From Symbiodinium natans (Eukaryota; Sar; Dinophyceae; Suessiales; Symbiodiniaceae), in NCBI GenBank assembly GCA_905221605.1, contig CAJNDS010002261.1, forward strand, positions 62,001-126,000: a stretch of DNA of 64,000 bases, in the 5' to 3' direction. Under the pieces are notes generated by a model. That model saw only the letters and a list, made by a program, of their open reading frames with translations, had not been told where the DNA came from and did not search any database. Shown one piece after another: positions 10,706-21,856 of the stretch (position 1 is the first letter of the stretch; the number at the start of each line of letters is the position of its first letter). The position numbers and the translations under genes were made by a program.

Positions 10706-11422
10706 CAATCGGCGAGTAGGGGCAGGCCTGCTTACCGGGCCCCCCAAGAAACTGAGAACCCCAAACCCTCAACCCGAAACGCAAACCCTGAAGCCCATAA
10801 ACGCCCCTCCTCATAAGCCCCAAAGCCCTCAAACCCTTAAGCCTCCCGCCTGCAGCGGGGGGAGGTTCTTCCCCGTGCTGCCGCGACTGCCGGTGTGCCC
10901 AGAGTTCCCAGAGGCCCATTCCTGGACTCATCAGTGGGGCTCGAGGTTCCGAAGGGAAACTTGGAAATAGGGGAAAAGAAGGGGAACTTTGTGCGCTGGG
11001 TGCGTCGAGATGCTTGGAGAACTATTCGAAAGTCCTTGAACTCAACATTCACTCTGAACCCTCGACCCTAATTTTGGGTTCAAGGTTCAGTGGAGGCTTC
11101 TTAACCCAGAGGGCCTTCTACGGTTGTGTGTGGGTGCAATTCCCTGCCCTGGAAACGATGAATGTAGCAACAGTACTACGAGCATGAAAAAGAACAACCT
11201 TGTGGTTCCACATGATACAAAACAAATGAATGGTATATGCTAGTTTGGGGGGGTAGATATCCCTCGAAGCCCTGGGCCGTAGGTGTTTTGGTCGGTATCT
11301 CGCATACGAGGGAACAGGAGAGGAGGCTCTTACAGAGGCGAGGAAATGGTTGAGTTTAAATCTGACGCCGAGGGTGGGGAACAAATGCAGCAACTGGGTT
11401 GGGAATGACAAAGCTTTAAAAC

Positions 11423-12150
11423 CCGCTCTGGCTCTCCGACCTGGAAGTCCGTGTAGATGACGTCCACCTTACTCGCCGCGGCGTCGACGTACTTCACCTC
11501 CGGGCCAGTGGCCGGCATGGCCGACAAACCCATGCTGCAGCTTCAGGTTTGCACGGCGCTGGCTTACGGAAGGGCGTCCTTCGAACACACACCAAGGCGT
11601 CCCCCACACTACCGTGGAGAAGACTCACAGCACGGAACAACAACAAGCGGCACGGCTTCTGCGGGAGCCGCAACCCCACCAAGCCTGCTTCAACTGCTCC
11701 CCTCCCTATCCCCCTTCAACCCCCAAGCCGACACGCCATGACATGTCCACATCCCATGTCATCCCGACCTCCGCGGAATAGCTGCGCCCGGTTTTCAGGC
11801 CCAGGTGGCATCCGCCGCTGAAGCCTGCAGGTCGAATGAGGTCGAAAATGAGGTTCCCGCAAACCGCGAAGCACATCGCGCTCTGCAGTTCTGATTGCCA
11901 GGGCTTCAGGGCTCGTTTTGGGATCCGGGGCTTCGAGGGCTTTTACGTCATGAGATGCGGCTTGAAAGGCCTCGGATCTGCAAAGACCACTAGGCTCCGT
12001 CTTCTTCATGTCCTCTACTCCTCTGCTGTAGCTGTTTGTAAGATCTGGCGAGGGCACGTCGAAGATCCGATCGTATGTCCAGCTCACAGAAGGAAGGGCA
12101 CTTTTCGGAAGGCGAGTATCTGCAAAGGCGCGAAGCATCCCAAACCCCAA
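11423..12150 (-). CDS. Multi-exon gene, unrecognised
   Basis: The upstream part (about 12120-11840) reads VSWTYDRIFDVPSPDLTNSY, RGVEDMKKTEPSGLCRSEAF and ASHDVKALEAPDPKTSPEAL. A second part (11533-11423) reads SAMPATGPEVKYVDAAASKV then DVIYTDFQVGEPER and stops at a CGG|GTTTTA donor at 11423/11422. Both are on the minus strand and separated by about 200 bases with no good frame. No family is recognised. Confidence 0.45.
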
Positions 12151-12429
12151 ACCCGGAGCCTCTTAACCCCGAAACCCCAACCCTACGATTGAACTCGACC
12201 GAACTCTCCCCCTGACCCAAGCCCAGACCCCTGTGGGCTTGCCAAACGCCGGCGAGAGATCAACTAAACAACAAGAAATCTCCAGATACTACCCCAGAAT
12301 GCCCATTCTAACCCCTACTTTAACCCAGGTTTCAAGGTTGAGGATTCGGGGTTGCCACCGAACACTTACATGAGGATCTGAGATGAAGCCTAATCCCAAA
12401 ATGCCCTAAACTCCTAAACCTAAACACTG

Positions 12430-12926
12430 ACGCCCGAGCTGCAGCGCCAAGGCACTTATGAACCTGCCGTCCGAGCGCTGCACTCGCTGCACGTACGCCT
12501 TTCTCGCCCAGCGTCCCAGCTTGTCAGGCTACGTTTAGGTGGGCTGCGTCTAGGTTTGGCGATCACAAGCCCTGGACACTAAAACATCAAGCCCCCTCAA
12601 CCTTAAACCCTCAGTTCCCTGACACCAAAAAGAGGCCGCTTCTTGTGGGTACCTTCGGACTTTTCGCCGGGCTCTTGCGAACAAGAGACGGCTGCCCGAC
12701 TGAGGCTATGGGCTTCGGGTTAAGACTGCGTTAAGTTTGAGTTCCAGGAGTGTTTGAGCTTTGGGCTTTCAAGCTCAGGGTTTACGAGTTCAGGCTTTGA
12801 GGGCCTTGGGGTTCCCCGGTGCTTGGCAAAAGCCATCCTGCCGAGTTCTACCAATCCCGGTGGGTCCTGCTCCAAGGCAGGGCTCACAGGGCCGTCCGTG
12901 AGGGCCCATTCCTGCCGGGGCTTCAT
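12430..12926 (-). CDS. Two-exon gene fragment, unrecognised
   Basis: The exon from ATG 12926 reads KPRQEWALTDGPVSPALEQD then PPGLVELGRMAFAKHRG. A second exon at about 12524-12430 reads KLGRWARKAYVQRVQRSDGR then FISALALQLGRQ. The 200 bases between them are largely CCCTAAA-like on the plus strand, which is G-rich in the sense direction, as in other candidate introns in this window. No domain is recognised. Confidence 0.4.
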
Positions 12927-13036
12927 GGCTGTGCAGGACGCAGCTCATAGATACTTCGTTGTTCTCCTCTGAGCTTTAGGCATCTCTGTAGACTGCACCC
13001 GCCGCCAAAATACCAAAAACCTGCAAGCACTAGAGT

Positions 13037-13165
13037 TTAGTCTGACACGGAAACCCCCTGGCCATACCGAGCTCCCAAATCTGTTCTTTGCGCGAGCGGG
13101 GACTGCAGGCGCGTCACCTTTACGCCCGGCTGTACACGGGCAGGGGTGGCTTGCCGGAAATCGGG
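13037..13165 (-). CDS. Terminal exon, unrecognised
   Basis: The minus frame reads ATPARVQPGVKVTRLQSPLA then QRTDLGARYGQGVSVSD and ends in TAA at 13037-13039. It lies directly downstream of the 13484-14458 gene on the same strand and could be its last exon or the end of another gene. Confidence 0.35.
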   Translation of the reverse strand, partial: PDFRQATPARVQPGVKVTRLQSPLAQRTDLGARYGQGVSVSD

Positions 13166-13483
13166 GAGTCACACCTCCTCACCTCGGGGGTTCAGACCAG
13201 GATCTTAACATCCATTGGGTGCCTTAGTACCGCATAGAGCTCCTGAAAGTTCCGGACAGCTTGCACTCTTTTTAGGGGGACCTGGCCATCACACCTCCGG
13301 GATATGAGCGGGGTTCTCTCAAAGGGAGCTGATATCGGCTACCCCTTGCCCCTTGCTGCTGTCCCTGCACAGTTTTCAAGAACCTGTGGAGTCTAGAGCT
13401 GCCTTGCCATCATACAGAAGCGAAGGCTCCTTCTGTGTTTCCGTACTGTTTCCCGCATGTATCGCCCAGCGACGCCTCCTCCT

Positions 13484-14458
13484 TTAGGAGAAAATGGGCA
13501 AACCCAGGCTCACAAGGTTAGTTTGCGACGGCTCCACGCAGGTGGTCTGGCACTGGGGGCATGGCTCGCGGAGGCAAAACTGCTTCACGACCTCCGATCC
13601 CCCTTTCCACGTGAAGGGCTTGCTGAGTGTGTCGCGAAGTTGCGACTCGACTGCATCCAAGTCCGCCTGCCGCGGCATGTGGAAGATGAGCTCGAAGGTC
13701 GAGGCTGGAAGAGTGGCCGCGGGCGTCACCAGCACGGTTCGGTGCTGGTCCTCCAAAAGGTTTGCGGACATGACATCGAACTCGGACAGCTGGAGGGCAC
13801 TTGAAACATCCCGGACCAGCGAGCCCAGGAGTTGGCTTCGGAACAAAGAGTTGGCCGTCAGGGTGGAGAAGGCCACAGGGAGGGGCACCTGGAACTTCTG
13901 GCTCTGGAAGGGCCTCTCCAGCTTCAACTCCTCGAAGAGGCGCTGGCAGCGAGCTTTTCTCCAATCACTGAGGCCACAGCGCTTGGAGCTGCACATGGAG
14001 CTTGCGCCGCCTGCGCGGGTCCCGTCAAGGAGCTCAAGGCCCACCTCGGGGCAGGCAGGACTGCAATCGCCGCAGCTCGCCCGCGTGCAGTTGTACGTGA
14101 AGGTCTCGCCCGCCTTGATGCCCTTCAGTCCGTGAGTGACCAGCACCTCGGCAATGTGTCTTCGGCCACACTCGTTCCAACGGTCGAAGTGGCCCGCGAA
14201 GCTTTCCTGACACGGATTTCCCCAACGATCGTGCTCACTTGTCGGAGCCAACGCGCAATATTCGGACTTCTCTTCTGGCATGTTGTCGACGGGGCGGACG
14301 GAGATAACTTTCCCTGCAAAAACAAAGGGCTCCTTGGAGAGCGCTTGTGCTGGAGAGGAGAAAGCTTGATCCGGTGGTATGTAGTCTGACACGCAAGAGC
14401 ACGCCTGCCCAGTGGTCAACACCGCAGCACATAGCAGAATGGACAGCCAGCCAGCCAT
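13484..14458 (-). CDS. Secreted protein with TIMP/netrin-like C-x-C N-terminus
   Basis: The frame of about 324 codons opens with a signal peptide, MAGWLSILLCAAVLTTGQAC; cleavage after GQA would leave the mature N-terminus C-S-C. A mature C-x-C start, a QAF motif a few residues on and the beta-strand FVFAGKVISV match the N-terminal layout of the TIMP/netrin (NTR-like, OB-fold) domain, in which the first Cys anchors the fold. Many further Cys follow, including CTRASCGDCSPACPE around residue 120 and CLREPCPQCQTTC near the end, so an extracellular disulfide-rich protein is likely. I chose the ATG at 14458 rather than 14515 because it starts exactly at the signal peptide. The gene appears intronless over this length, unlike its neighbours. 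The last residues (SQTNLVSLG onward) could be read-through beyond a GT donor at GTGAGCC near 13510. Protease inhibition is not shown. Confidence 0.65.
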   Translation of the reverse strand: MAGWLSILLCAAVLTTGQACSCVSDYIPPDQAFSSPAQALSKEPFVFAGKVISVRPVDNMPEEKSEYCALAPTSEHDRWGNPCQESFAGHFDRWNECGRRHIAEVLVTHGLKGIKAGETFTYNCTRASCGDCSPACPEVGLELLDGTRAGGASSMCSSKRCGLSDWRKARCQRLFEELKLERPFQSQKFQVPLPVAFSTLTANSLFRSQLLGSLVRDVSSALQLSEFDVMSANLLEDQHRTVLVTPAATLPASTFELIFHMPRQADLDAVESQLRDTLSKPFTWKGGSEVVKQFCLREPCPQCQTTCVEPSQTNLVSLGLPIFS

Positions 14459-14894
14459 GGGGGGAACTAACCTCTTCAATTCTTGGCCTGTTGCTTGAGC
14501 ATGTACTCCTTCCACGTTCGGATCGTCCAGGTTTTCAAGTGCTCACATGCTTCGGGGTTCAAGGGCTATAACTCTATAACAGCTGGCCACCTGAGCCCTT
14601 AAAACCCTGAACCCCTCAACACGCCAAAACCAAAACCCCAGATCTCCTGAAGGCCCCCTCCAACCTCGTGCCTGCGTGGCGGTGGATTCGAAGACGAAGG
14701 TTGGGCTGGCGCGGCGCACCCGGCACTTGGCCCCTTCAGGGCTTGGGGTTTCTTGGAGCTTTTTGGGGCTTCTGGGGGCTGAGGGTCTTTCGGGTCCACC
14801 GCCAGAGCATATCAACGTGGAAAAATCACGGACACGATGCGAAAATCCACGAAAAGCAAGAACCGATTCAATCCCAACCGGGTTCTTGCCTAAG

Positions 14895-14985
14895 CGGTCC
14901 CCAAACTTGAGGTATCCCAGTGGCCACCAAACTTGAGGCATCCCAACCGGGATTTATTACCTTAGTCACCAAACTTGAGGTATCC
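14895..14985 (+). repeat. 28-bp degenerate tandem repeat
   Basis: Three copies of CCAAACTTGAGGTATCC or a close variant occur at about 14901, 14931 and 14959, with spacer sequence between them. Confidence 0.6.
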
Positions 14986-15540
14986 AACAAGAGCAAAGGC
15001 CGCAAAATCTGTGCACAGGAGCATGAGGAGGGTCGTAGCGCCAACCTTTTTTTTTTGGGGGGGGGGGGGGGGGGTGTCCTACCGCCTGGCGCAGTGCCGC
15101 CGGAATTGACCTGGCATAAATACCTCTCCTACAGGGGCCTGGTGGCTGTTCCCCACTGGGCGCCGGCCCCGGACGTTGGTGGGACAATTTTGTTCTTGGT
15201 GGGCAGTTGTTTCCGCTCTTTTGGCTTTGGTTTTTCGCCTGCTGCCTGCGAATTTTGCCAGCCCTGTTGGCTGAATTGGAGCTGGAGGGAGATACCCTCT
15301 CTACAGCTGAGGTCTCCGGAAAGGCGATTCCCTCAAGAGCCCGGCACACATTTCTGCGAACCCCTGGCCCTAACCCCCTAAACCCCTCAATACAAAACCC
15401 TCATCGCCGCATCGCTTGTATACTTTTTCCACGAAGCCCTTTCTGAAACCCGAACCTGATGCGGCGAAGCCATTGTAAGCAGGCTTCGGATTTAGGGAAG
15501 TGGGGCTTTAAGTAAGGCAGCCCTATACAAAGAAGAACTA

Positions 15541-15664
15541 TGTGTATTATATCGATATAGATGTAGATGTAGATACAGATACAGATACAGATATAGATAT
15601 AGTCTATTTCTGTCTTACGCGTATGTATGTATGTACGTACGTACTTACGTACGTACGTATGTTC
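15541..15664 (+). repeat. Microsatellite (GATATA / GTAC-rich)
   Basis: GATACA/GATGTA hexamers are followed by GTAT and GTAC tetramers. Apparent open frames here are repeat artefacts. Confidence 0.8.
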
Positions 15665-15954
15665 GGGTACCCAGATACTGATACAACCCTTCTTCTTGGC
15701 ACCATGAGTCCCCAAGATGGACCCAAAGTCTTTCGGTGCCGGGACTGGGGGGGCTTTCAGGGTTTCAGGCTTTTGGGGCTTGGCGGCTGGAAAGAGGGCA
15801 CCTGGCTTCACGGTCGCACGCGCTTGCTCCTTCCATTTTGATGGGAACTGTGGGGATCATCTGGATTGGAGGTTCCAGGAATACCCCATTCTCTGCCTGA
15901 TGCTCTATCCCAGCGCCTTCAGCCCAAAACACCTTTTGAGAACGGTGTTTTAGA

Positions 15955-16300
15955 CTAGGGCTTAGGGTTCCTCAGAGACATCCCTGCTCGGCTGGCACTG
16001 GCTGCCCAGTCCTGGTCGAAATCAAGGTTGCTGAACAGCGGCGGATGCGTGAGGCTCTGCAGCACCTCATCTCTGTCCGTTCTGCACGGAACTTCGAAAC
16101 AGCAACCCTAGACCCGAAACCCAAAACCTAAACCCAAAACCCAAAACCCTAAACCCTTAACCCTAAACGCTAAACCGTAAACCGTGAACCGTAAACCCCC
16201 AATCGAAAATGGCGGAAGGCGCCGCATCAGCCATCGTGAACTTGCCGAAGACCTCTCGGGCATCCCCCTCTCCCAGCAACCTAAGAGTAGAAGGGTACGG
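15955..16300 (-). CDS. Two-exon gene end, unrecognised
   Basis: The exon at about 16300-16205 reads STLRLLGEGDAREVFGKFTM then ADAAPSAIF. About 100 bases of telomere-like sequence, G-rich in sense, follow. The next exon reads FEVPCRTDRDEVLQSLTHPP then LFSNLDFDQDWAASASRAGM and ends SLRNPKP with TAG at 15955-15957. Removing a GA...AG intron from TTC|GATTGG to TCTAG|GGTTGC keeps phase 0 across the junction. The stop and the last codons are formed by CCCTAAG-type heptads. No domain is recognised. Confidence 0.45.
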
Positions 16301-16719
16301 AATCCTGACCCTAAAAATGGCAAACAAAGGTACTTCTGGGCATCCTAGTAAGTGTGGGTAGTTTGGACTTGCCCTGAATAAAATCATGGCATTGGAGGCG
16401 ACCTAACCCAAAGCCCTGCTTCTAGGTTTAGCTTAAAGTCTGGGGGATTGAAAGACTTCGGGGTCGGGCGTTCCAACTTTCGAGTTCAGTGTTGTGGGTT
16501 CAGAATTTGGGGTTCGTGCCTGTTTTCGGAAGGGGGAGGGAGGGGGGGGAAAGAAGGGGAACCACCAACACCTAAACCCTAAACGCTAAATCCCAAATTC
16601 CAAACTCTAAATCCTAAAGCACAAGATCCTGGGCCCTGCCTCCTCCGAGTTGCCTGTCTGGCGATCCACATTCGGCATCTTCAACTTTGAGCTCGAGTCA
16701 TCTGCCGCGGTGGCTTTTG

Positions 16720-16870
16720 AGGGTTTGGGGTTTGGGGTTTAAGGCTTGGGGTTTAGGTTCGGGGTTTGGGGTTTGGGGCTTGGGGCTTGGGGTTTGGGGT
16801 TTGGGGTTTTGGGGTTTTGGGGTTTTGGGATTTTGGGGTTTTGGGGTTTTGGGGTTTGGGCTTTTGGAAA
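16720..16870 (+). repeat. G-rich GGGGTTT/GGGGTTTT tract
   Basis: About 150 bases of GGGGTTT and GGGGTTTT units, a variant of the telomere heptad with potential for G-quadruplexes. Open frames in it are artefacts. Confidence 0.75.
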
Positions 16871-17329
16871 ATTTGGGGTATGAGGGCCTGGGATGCTCCT
16901 GGGTTTTAAAGTTTAGGGGTTCCGGGTGCATAGGAGTCTTGGAGTTTTGGAGCATACTTGTACATCTAGTCCTCTGTGACAAGCATCCCCAACTCTAACC
17001 CCTAAACTCGTGAAAAAAGGAGAACCTCCATTCGAACGCGTATTCAGGGCAACTTATATTATGGTGATATAGGGGCGATAATGGGAAATATGGGCAATTG
17101 TGGCTCCTGCATTTCCCTCGAAACCCTCAACCCCGAACACCAAACCCCAAACCCTAAACCCCACACCCCTAACCCTGAAGCCAAACCTGAACCCCCAAAC
17201 CTCAAACCCTTCAGGCTTCTGGGGTTAAGGGTTCAGGGCTTCGGGTTTCGGATCATGTTTTACCATAAGGAATCTCTTCTTCAAAGGACCCCGACCACGA
17301 AATTCAGCCCTAATCCCCCAACTCTAACC

Positions 17330-17412
17330 CCGCAGCTCTACTCCGAAAGCCAAACGGCTCAAGCGCAGCAGCTTCTGCTTGGACCGATCCTCCTTGGAGG
17401 CTCTCTGAACTC
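17330..17412 (-). CDS. Short exon, unrecognised
   Basis: The minus frame reads RVQRASKEDRSKQKLLRLSR then LAFGVELRG, a basic amphipathic segment. The flanks are C-rich heptads on the plus strand. The plus strand also gives a plausible frame (QLYSESQTAQAQQLLLGPIL), so the strand is not certain. Confidence 0.3.
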
Positions 17413-17519
17413 TGGGACCCTAAACCCAAATGCCCAGGTTTTGGCGCGGGGATTTAGGGTTTAGGGGCTTAGGGCTTATGGTTGTGGATTCCGCGTTTAG
17501 GGGGTTCATGGGTAGTTTA

Positions 17520-18410
17520 CAAGTACCTTAAATAAGGCTCATCAAAGATCTCACATTGAATTTGTTTTAACAGAATGAAGTGCAACAAACTTCCTACTAC
17601 AGACCCTCTACTCCTCCCCCCACTTACTATGTAACATTACAGATTATTGCAACAAAAACCTATTGAGCATATGAATGAAAATTCGAATTGCAGCTCTACA
17701 AAGCACAAGAAACGAAAATGCCATTCTTTTGCACGAACTTTTGAGTAAATCAGCAAAACAACTTGTAACAGATATTAGTAAATCGGAACCTCCAAGTTCA
17801 CGTAAAACCTAAGCTCTAAACCCTAGACGAATCCCCACTGCCATGGACAATCTTCGCCCTAGACACCACCCAACCCCAAAACAAGCGTGTGTAGTGGCTC
17901 GGGGGCTTGCCGCAAAACACAACGACATTGAATTCAAACCCCCCTGAAAGAACCAAGCCTGAACCCTAAACCCAAGACATCATGACTTAAACCATACCTG
18001 AACCCTAATGCCGAAACCCTCAAATTTTTTCGGGTCCTCCGACTGTGGAGTTCGCGTTCGCAGGATTCGCCGACTCATGTCATCCTGCCAAGCTTAGGCT
18101 TGGGGGTTTGGGGCGTAGGGTGCAGGGCTTAGGGTGTCAGATGCCTCGCTAAACAAGCCTCAAAAACCTCAGAACTTCCAAAGCTTTGAGGGTGCACTTG
18201 ACAAAATAAACTCCTAAGCCCTCAACCCTTCAAGCCCAAACCTAGCCATGGGCTTGAGGGCGACTTAATCACACTATGGGGTGAGACAGACTGCCCTGTC
18301 CCCTGGCGCTTTGCCGCCGACCGTTGTTCTCTGAACAAGGTGGGGCTCCCCTACCAGTTTGGAGGATCGTGCATGGGCAGTTACTGCGTAGCACTTTTTC
18401 GGCTGGTTAG
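17520..18410. other. Non-coding, AT-rich then telomere-like
   Basis: An AT-rich stretch (17520-17800) with no good frame is followed by degenerate heptads. I see no gene here. Confidence 0.4.
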
Positions 18411-18513
18411 GCTAGAGCTCAAGGCCTAAAGGGCCTAAATGGTTGTGGAGTGAAAGGAATTCAACAACCTTGAATCTACCCCCTTCTGTTGAGGGGAGGT
18501 TCATGGGATACAA

Positions 18514-18941
18514 AATCCGCCGAGGCCTCGGGCCGAAGGTGTATAGGTTGTCAGAACAGGCACCCCCCTCCTCATCCTTGCAAGCCACACGTCGGACCCT
18601 TTTTTGACTGGAAAGGGTACCCCTCCGTGGGCGACGGAAGGGGCACTTGAACCCATGCCAGCAGGCCACCACCCCACCCCCCACACCCCCCACCCCCCCC
18701 CCCCCCCGACCCCCCCCCCACCCCCCCCCCCCCCTTTTTGCTTGGGGAACCTTGAACCCTAAGCCCTCAACCCTAAACTAACCCTCAACCCTAAACCCCA
18801 AACCATAAACCATTAACCCGGAACCCTAAACCCTAAAAACAACTCTTATTGCTTGGGGTCCAGCGACTTGGGCGCTTCGGAATCACCATGCTCACGCGGA
18901 TGCGCTGGCCCGGGCCGAGGCGGGTCGCGTAGCGTTAAAAT
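18514..18941 (+). mobile_element. Interspersed element, copy 1 of 3
   Basis: The copy starts AATCCGCCGAGGCCTCGGGC (which contains the palindrome CCGAGGCCTCGG) and continues with GGTGTATAGGTTGTCAGAAC and GCACCCCCCTC. It then has a GGTACCC segment, a C-rich tract (about 18687-18734), CCCTAAA-like heptads, and an end block running from TTGCTTGGGGTCCAGCGACT to GTCGCGTAGCGTTAAAAT. The same blocks recur in the same order at 30992 and 38557. There is no coding capacity, so it would be a non-autonomous element. CCAGCG and CGCTGG in the end block can pair as a hairpin. The orientation given is arbitrary. Confidence 0.7.
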
Positions 18942-19057
18942 GAAGAAGATAACTCAAGGAGATGTGACCTCGGCTGCACTATTCTGGGAGTAAAACAGGA
19001 TGATTTTCACAAGGGCTTAGGGTTTAGGGTTTAAGGTTTAGGCTTTGGGCTCTGGGC

Positions 19058-19142
19058 TAGGGTTTAGGGTTTAGGGTTTAGGGTTTAGGGTTTAGGGTTT
19101 AGGGTTTAGGGTTTAGGGTTTAGGGTTTAGGGTTTAGGGTTT
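19058..19142 (+). repeat. Interstitial TTTAGGG telomere repeat
   Basis: About 12 perfect TTTAGGG units in a row, G-strand on plus, inside a wider region (19015-19530) of degenerate heptads in both orientations. Confidence 0.9.
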
Positions 19143-19689
19143 GCTGGGTTTGCTGGGTTTTTTTGAAAGTGAGTCGGACTTTTTGCATATTGCCACTGAA
19201 CTGAAAGAGCTCCCCACTCAGAAGTCAAATACGATGCGTTCCTACATTTTACCAGGGGTTTAGGGTTTAGAGTTTAGGGCTTAAGGTTTTGGGCTTGGGG
19301 TTTAGAAGCCTCTAAACCTTAAACCCGACAGCCTGAACCACAAACCTCTAAACCTGAAGACCTAAACTCGCAAGAGGACCCGGGGGCTCAGGCCATATGA
19401 GCGGCACAGGCAAAGGAAGTCATTCAGGGCTGGGGGTTTAGAGTTTTCGGGTTCATACCCTACACTCTCAACCCTAAACCCTAAAACCTAAACCCTAACC
19501 CTAAACCCTAAACCCTAAAGCTCAACCCTCGAAAGCCTTGAAAAGCGTTCAGGGTTTAGGCTGAAGGGTCTCGGCGGGGATTTTGGTCCGCTAATAGCCA
19601 TAACTCAGCCGTCCCTGGGAACCCGTCTAGACCTTGCACGTAGTTGCTTGTGGTCCCTTAGGCCCCCTAAACCCATAAGTGGACAAACC

Positions 19690-19852
19690 CTTCTGCCGAC
19701 CGAAATTTAAGCCACCCCCCAACCCTGAAAGCTGAGCCTGGGCAAAGACCACGATGGAGGCCAGCGAGTCGGCCACAAAGCAGCGGCAGGCCTGAGAAAT
19801 GCGAGAGAGTATCGCAGACGGCTCCGGCTTTGGCGAGGTTTTGGCTTGCTTT
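19690..19852 (-). CDS. Exon of an unrecognised protein
   Basis: After a CAACAG acceptor near 19852 the minus frame reads AKTSPKPEPSAILSRISQAC, then RCFVADSLASIVVFAQAQLS and GLGGGLNF. It then runs into telomere-like sequence. The middle is hydrophobic and helical. No domain is recognised. Confidence 0.4.
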
Positions 19853-20226
19853 GGCTGTTGGATTTATGCGAGCAAGCTATTTCCTCGCCCAAAAGCCAAC
19901 AGGCACGACAGCAAAGCCCGGCAGCCGCCGCACGCCCGCGGCATGCATGCTCAAGAGACGGGATTCCAATCAGGCGCAGCCTTGACCACACCATGCCTCT
20001 TGCTAACTTTGCTGGCTCTGTGGCCCAGGGAACTCATCCCGCAAGTCTGTCATCTGCAACCTATCACTCGCCTCCAAGTCGCTTTGAGTGGTTTTAGGGG
20101 TCAGGGCTTGAGGGCTGCAACCTCAGGGCATGGTCCCTTAAGGGTTTGAGGGTGTAAGGCTGCGGGTTAAGAGCCGGAAGTCGGATGCCGGAACCTCAAA
20201 GCCCATCAAGCAAACCCACAGTAGGT

Positions 20227-20830
20227 TTAGAAATCTAGCCAAGCGACCAAACCCATTGCCTGCGAGTCGATGGTTCCTGGCAGCCCAGCTGTCTGGCTCG
20301 TGTACGCTTCAGAATCGGGCTCAAGGTTTGGAAGGCGCCCCCCCCCCCCCCCCGCGTCCTTGCATCTCACTGGTTCCGATGAGGAGGTATCGCCCATCAC
20401 GCAGGAGCACGATTGCTTGCAGCTTCCTAACCGCGTCTGAGGGACTCGCGTCTGAGGGACTCGGAGCTTCGGGTTCGGACTGTAAACCATGTTTGGGGGG
20501 CGTTCCGAATGGGGAGGGGTTCCTCTCGTAGGAAACCTGATATAAACACGCCTCCATATTGCAACATGTTCCTACTTTAGAACAACCCCGCCTATCTTGC
20601 CTCGAGCCCAAGCAAACAAGTGTGCCCACCTCGTCCAGAAGGAGTACGAGAACCTGATTCGAACATGTGCCATGCCTGCACCTGCAGCCTGCAGCTCCCT
20701 CAATGGCCTCTGCTTCTCGTCACCTCTGAAACAAGGTGCCCTGCATGATAAGGAATCGCGACCCCGAAAAAAAAGAGCCATGATTGCCAACTACAAGACT
20801 CGTGGAAAGCTCTTTGTAACATTGTAAAAC
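20227..20830. other. Coding-like islands, strand unresolved
   Basis: Short open frames occur on both strands, for example plus ANKCAHLVQKEYENLIRTCA at about 20610-20670 and minus FRGDEKQRPLRELQAAGAGM at about 20730-20670. A G/C homopolymer lies at 20338-20353. I cannot choose a gene model. Confidence 0.25.
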
Positions 20831-20874
20831 ATTGAACCCTGAACCCTCAACCCTGACCCCTAAACCCGCAGATC

Positions 20875-21270
20875 TCAGGTCAGGAACCACGCTGCGTTCA
20901 AAGCCAGCACTACCAGCACATCCTCCGGCAGCTTCGGCGCTGCGCAGCTTCCTGCAGCGCTTCGGGTTTAGGGCTTGAAGGTGTAGGGCACTCCTTGATC
21001 GCAAAGCCATAGACGGAGCCTCCAAAACACCCCCAACTCCTCCTACAAAGCCACCAAAAGCCCTGCGCAGCTTGGGATCCTAAAGCTCCAATCCTAAAGT
21101 CCAACCGTAGACCCTGACCTCCCAAACCCCCATCACCTGATGCCCTGGCCTTTGTAGCCTGGCACGGCTTCGCACAATCGCGGCCCAGCTGGCTCGGAGC
21201 TCGCTGCTCCCTGCAAGTGACTTCAGGGTGTTGCGTGCACGCGCTTCTCGGAGAGTCTAGGTTGCCTTGC
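20875..21270 (-). CDS. Gene end, unrecognised
   Basis: An exon after a TTGCAG acceptor at about 21220 reads GSSELRASWAAIVRSRARLQ. A later exon (about 20960-20875) reads APKLPEDVLVVLALNAAWFL then T and TGA at 20875-20877. Telomere-like sequence fills the space between them. The stop could also be intronic if a donor precedes it. Confidence 0.4.
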
Positions 21271-21856
21271 ACAACACCGCCCTGAAAGGAGGAGCGCAGG
21301 TGGGAGGCCCCAAACCCGAAACCACAAACCCCTTAGAACTAACCCCTAAACCCCCAAACCCCTTAAACCCATGTGGAGTGCCGGTTGTGCATGCAATGGA
21401 ATGGTGGGTAAGGTAGCGATTACCTTACGTGCTACCTTGCTTGGAAGTACGTTCGACGAGCAGAGGATCCCAAGGGTCTAGGACTACTTCAGACTACTTC
21501 TGCCAGGAAGTGGGAAGCACCCAACGCTCAGCTGCGTGGGGAAAACCAAAACAGAAAACCACAACAAAAACATCAAAGATCTCCAGCCTAGCATGCCTAG
21601 CCGAGCCGAACGGTGGTTGAAGTCGAGTGCTTCAGTTCAGGCGTTTAAAGATTTAGGATCCCTCACCCCTTCTCCAGAAACTTGCAAGTTACATCTCACC
21701 GAGCTGTCGACCCACGGCACGCAAGTGTGTGCTTTGAGGCCGAAAAGCGGGATTCACACATCCTAAATCATCCTAACATGATGAATCCTGAGCCTTAATC
21801 TGGGCGGAAGAGGAGGGTGTGCAATTTCCTTGGCCGAAACCTCTTCGGGAGTCATT

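Noticed and set aside
17342-17363. Possible relict spliced leader ending GGCTCAAG (plus strand)
   Set aside because: Needs gaps to align and overlaps a minus-strand coding-like frame (RASKEDRSKQKLLRLSRLAF).
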